Below are positions 63,091 to 64,000 of a stretch of DNA of 64,000 nucleotides, in pieces. Numbering within the stretch: the first letter of the stretch is position 1; each line of letters begins with the position of its first letter. Origin of the DNA: Micrococcus sp. 2A (lineage in GTDB: Bacteria > Actinomycetota > Actinomycetes > Actinomycetales > Micrococcaceae). The stretch spans positions 1,984,001-2,048,000 of the forward strand of contig NZ_CP154351.1 in NCBI RefSeq assembly GCF_039519235.1, in the 5' to 3' direction. Position numbers and translations under genes: made by a program. The notes under the pieces were generated by a model. It saw only the letters and a list, made by a program, of their open reading frames with translations, was not told the DNA's origin and made no database searches.

Positions 63091-64000
63091 ATGTTCCTCG
63101 CCCTGCGAGACCTGCGCTTCGCCACCGGCCGCTTCGCCCTCATGGGCTGCGTGGTGGCGCTGATCTCCCTGCTCCTCGTCATGCTCTCCGGCCTCACCGG
63201 GGGTCTCGCCCACCAGAACACCGCCGCGCTGGACTCGTTCGAGGAGCAGGGCGTGCAACGGATCGTGTTCGGCGGCGCCTCAGGCCAGGAGCCCACCGCT
63301 GACTTCACGCAGTCCGAGTTCACCACCGCCCACCGGGACGCGTGGGCGGCCACCGACGGCGTCGCCGCCGTCGAGCCCGCCGGCGTGAGCCAGGGCCGGC
63401 TCGTGGGCCTCGAGCACGCGGTCGAGCCCGCGCCCGGCGCCCTCGCCCCGGCCGACGGCGTCACCCGCGTGGACACGGACGGCGTGCCGACCACCGGCGT
63501 CGCGTCGGCCTCCCTGCTCGGGCTCGAGGCCGGCTCCCCGCACGCCCCCGCCGGCCTGGCCGAGGGCACCGTGGTCCTCTCCCAGTCCCTCGCCGATGAG
63601 CTGCACCAGGGCGAGGGCGGCACCATCACCTCCTCCGGCGTGCCGCTGACCGTGGTCGACGTCGTCGCGGACTCCTACTACTCCCACACCCCCGTGGCGT
63701 GGGTGACCACGCGCGACTGGGCCGCCCTGGCCCACTCGGACGACGCCGACGTGATCGGCACCGTGGGCCTGGCCTCGTTCGACGCCGGCGCGGACGCCGA
63801 CGCGGTGACCACCGCGGCCGACGACGCCGCCCACACCACCGCCGCCACCGTGCAGGGCTCCTACAACGCCCTGCCGGCCTACACGTCCGAGCACGGCTCG
63901 CTCGTGCTGATGCAGGGCTTCCTCTACGGCATCTCGGCCCTCGTGGTCATCGCGTTCCTCTCCATCTGGACGGTGCAGCGCACCCGCGAGATCGCCGTCC
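63091..64000 (+). CDS. FtsX/MacB-type ABC transporter permease, 3' end outside window
   Basis: The first 303 codons are visible. MFLALRDLRFATGRFALMG leads into the first helix (about 15-37). A large extracytoplasmic domain follows (about 40-275; DELHQGEGGTITSSGVPLTV is typical of MacB/FtsX permeases), then the second helix near 280-300 and WTVQRTREIAV, the usual start of the cytoplasmic loop. An ATPase gene is expected next. It is divergent from the two-component system, a common LiaRS-like arrangement. Confidence 0.85.
   Translation, partial: MFLALRDLRFATGRFALMGCVVALISLLLVMLSGLTGGLAHQNTAALDSFEEQGVQRIVFGGASGQEPTADFTQSEFTTAHRDAWAATDGVAAVEPAGVSQGRLVGLEHAVEPAPGALAPADGVTRVDTDGVPTTGVASASLLGLEAGSPHAPAGLAEGTVVLSQSLADELHQGEGGTITSSGVPLTVVDVVADSYYSHTPVAWVTTRDWAALAHSDDADVIGTVGLASFDAGADADAVTTAADDAAHTTAATVQGSYNALPAYTSEHGSLVLMQGFLYGISALVVIAFLSIWTVQRTREIAV

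Noticed and set aside
1..64000. tRNA, rRNA, CRISPR arrays or prophage genes
   Set aside because: No T-loop GTTCRANYC with fitting acceptor stem, no regularly spaced repeats, no integrase, capsid or transposase motifs were seen by eye. A covariance-model scan could still reveal a small RNA.

Overview
The window looks like core chromosome of a very high-GC actinobacterium of the Micrococcaceae, most likely Micrococcus or a close relative. The evidence is extreme GC at third codon positions, menaquinone genes, a Ccs/ResB (system II) cytochrome c assembly operon, MarP, a Crp/GlxR-type regulator, the actinobacterial 32-aa ribosomal protein bS22, and many start codons lying only 6-8 nt after a TANNNT box (leaderless transcripts). 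Gene order follows two blocks known from Mycobacterium tuberculosis. The first is the Rv0496-Rv0555 type: ppx, TIM-barrel protein, proC, histidine phosphatase, resA, ccdA, resB, ccsB and men genes. The second is the Rv3646c-Rv3683 type: topA, SftH-like helicase, Tad genes, CoA NUDIX, nth, acs, marP, crp, RidA, DUF4177, class A PBP and metallophosphoesterase. No rRNA, tRNA, CRISPR, prophage or transposase was found.

Layout. 1-6.5 kb: GH15 glucoamylase-like gene (cut by the window edge), an atypical G6PD, menB, an AspT-type transporter and a truncated second copy of the menB 3' half. 6.5-10.4 kb: acetyltransferase, menE, menA and two small membrane proteins. 10.4-15.4 kb: ccsB-resB-ccdA-resA and a histidine phosphatase, all on the minus strand. 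15.5-26.1 kb: NPYG-repeat membrane protein, glutaredoxin-like protein, bS22, acuC, a KtrB/KtrA-type potassium uptake pair, proC, TIM-barrel protein, ppx, topA. 26-37 kb: methyltransferase, trhO, acetyltransferase, SftH/MrfA-like helicase, a compact Tad/Flp operon and a CoA-pyrophosphatase-type NUDIX gene. 37-45.5 kb: flavoprotein, a broken lysE next to an intact divergent lysG/argP-type regulator, nth, acs, and a gntR-metS-metP operon. 45.5-52.9 kb: marP, crp, NUDIX, RidA, DUF4177, class A PBP, metallophosphoesterase. 52.9-64 kb: heterodimeric ABC exporter, a DUF559-type gene whose stop seems lost, a purD-purC fusion, a two-component system and the start of an FtsX-type ABC permease behind a cluster of palindromes.

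Links between genes. menB, menE and menA make menaquinone, and the Ccs operon assembles c-type cytochromes for the same respiratory chain. acs and acuC suggest acetate use with reversible acetylation. A crp gene lies in the window, and near-consensus TGTGA-N6-TCACA sites occur upstream of acs, at the metP promoter and in the trhO/acetyltransferase divergent region, which suggests a local cAMP regulon. The most unusual items are the PurD-PurC fusion, the menB partial duplication with only silent differences in its core, the decayed lysE beside an intact regulator, very long intergenic hairpins, and the palindrome cluster at 62.87-63.03 kb.
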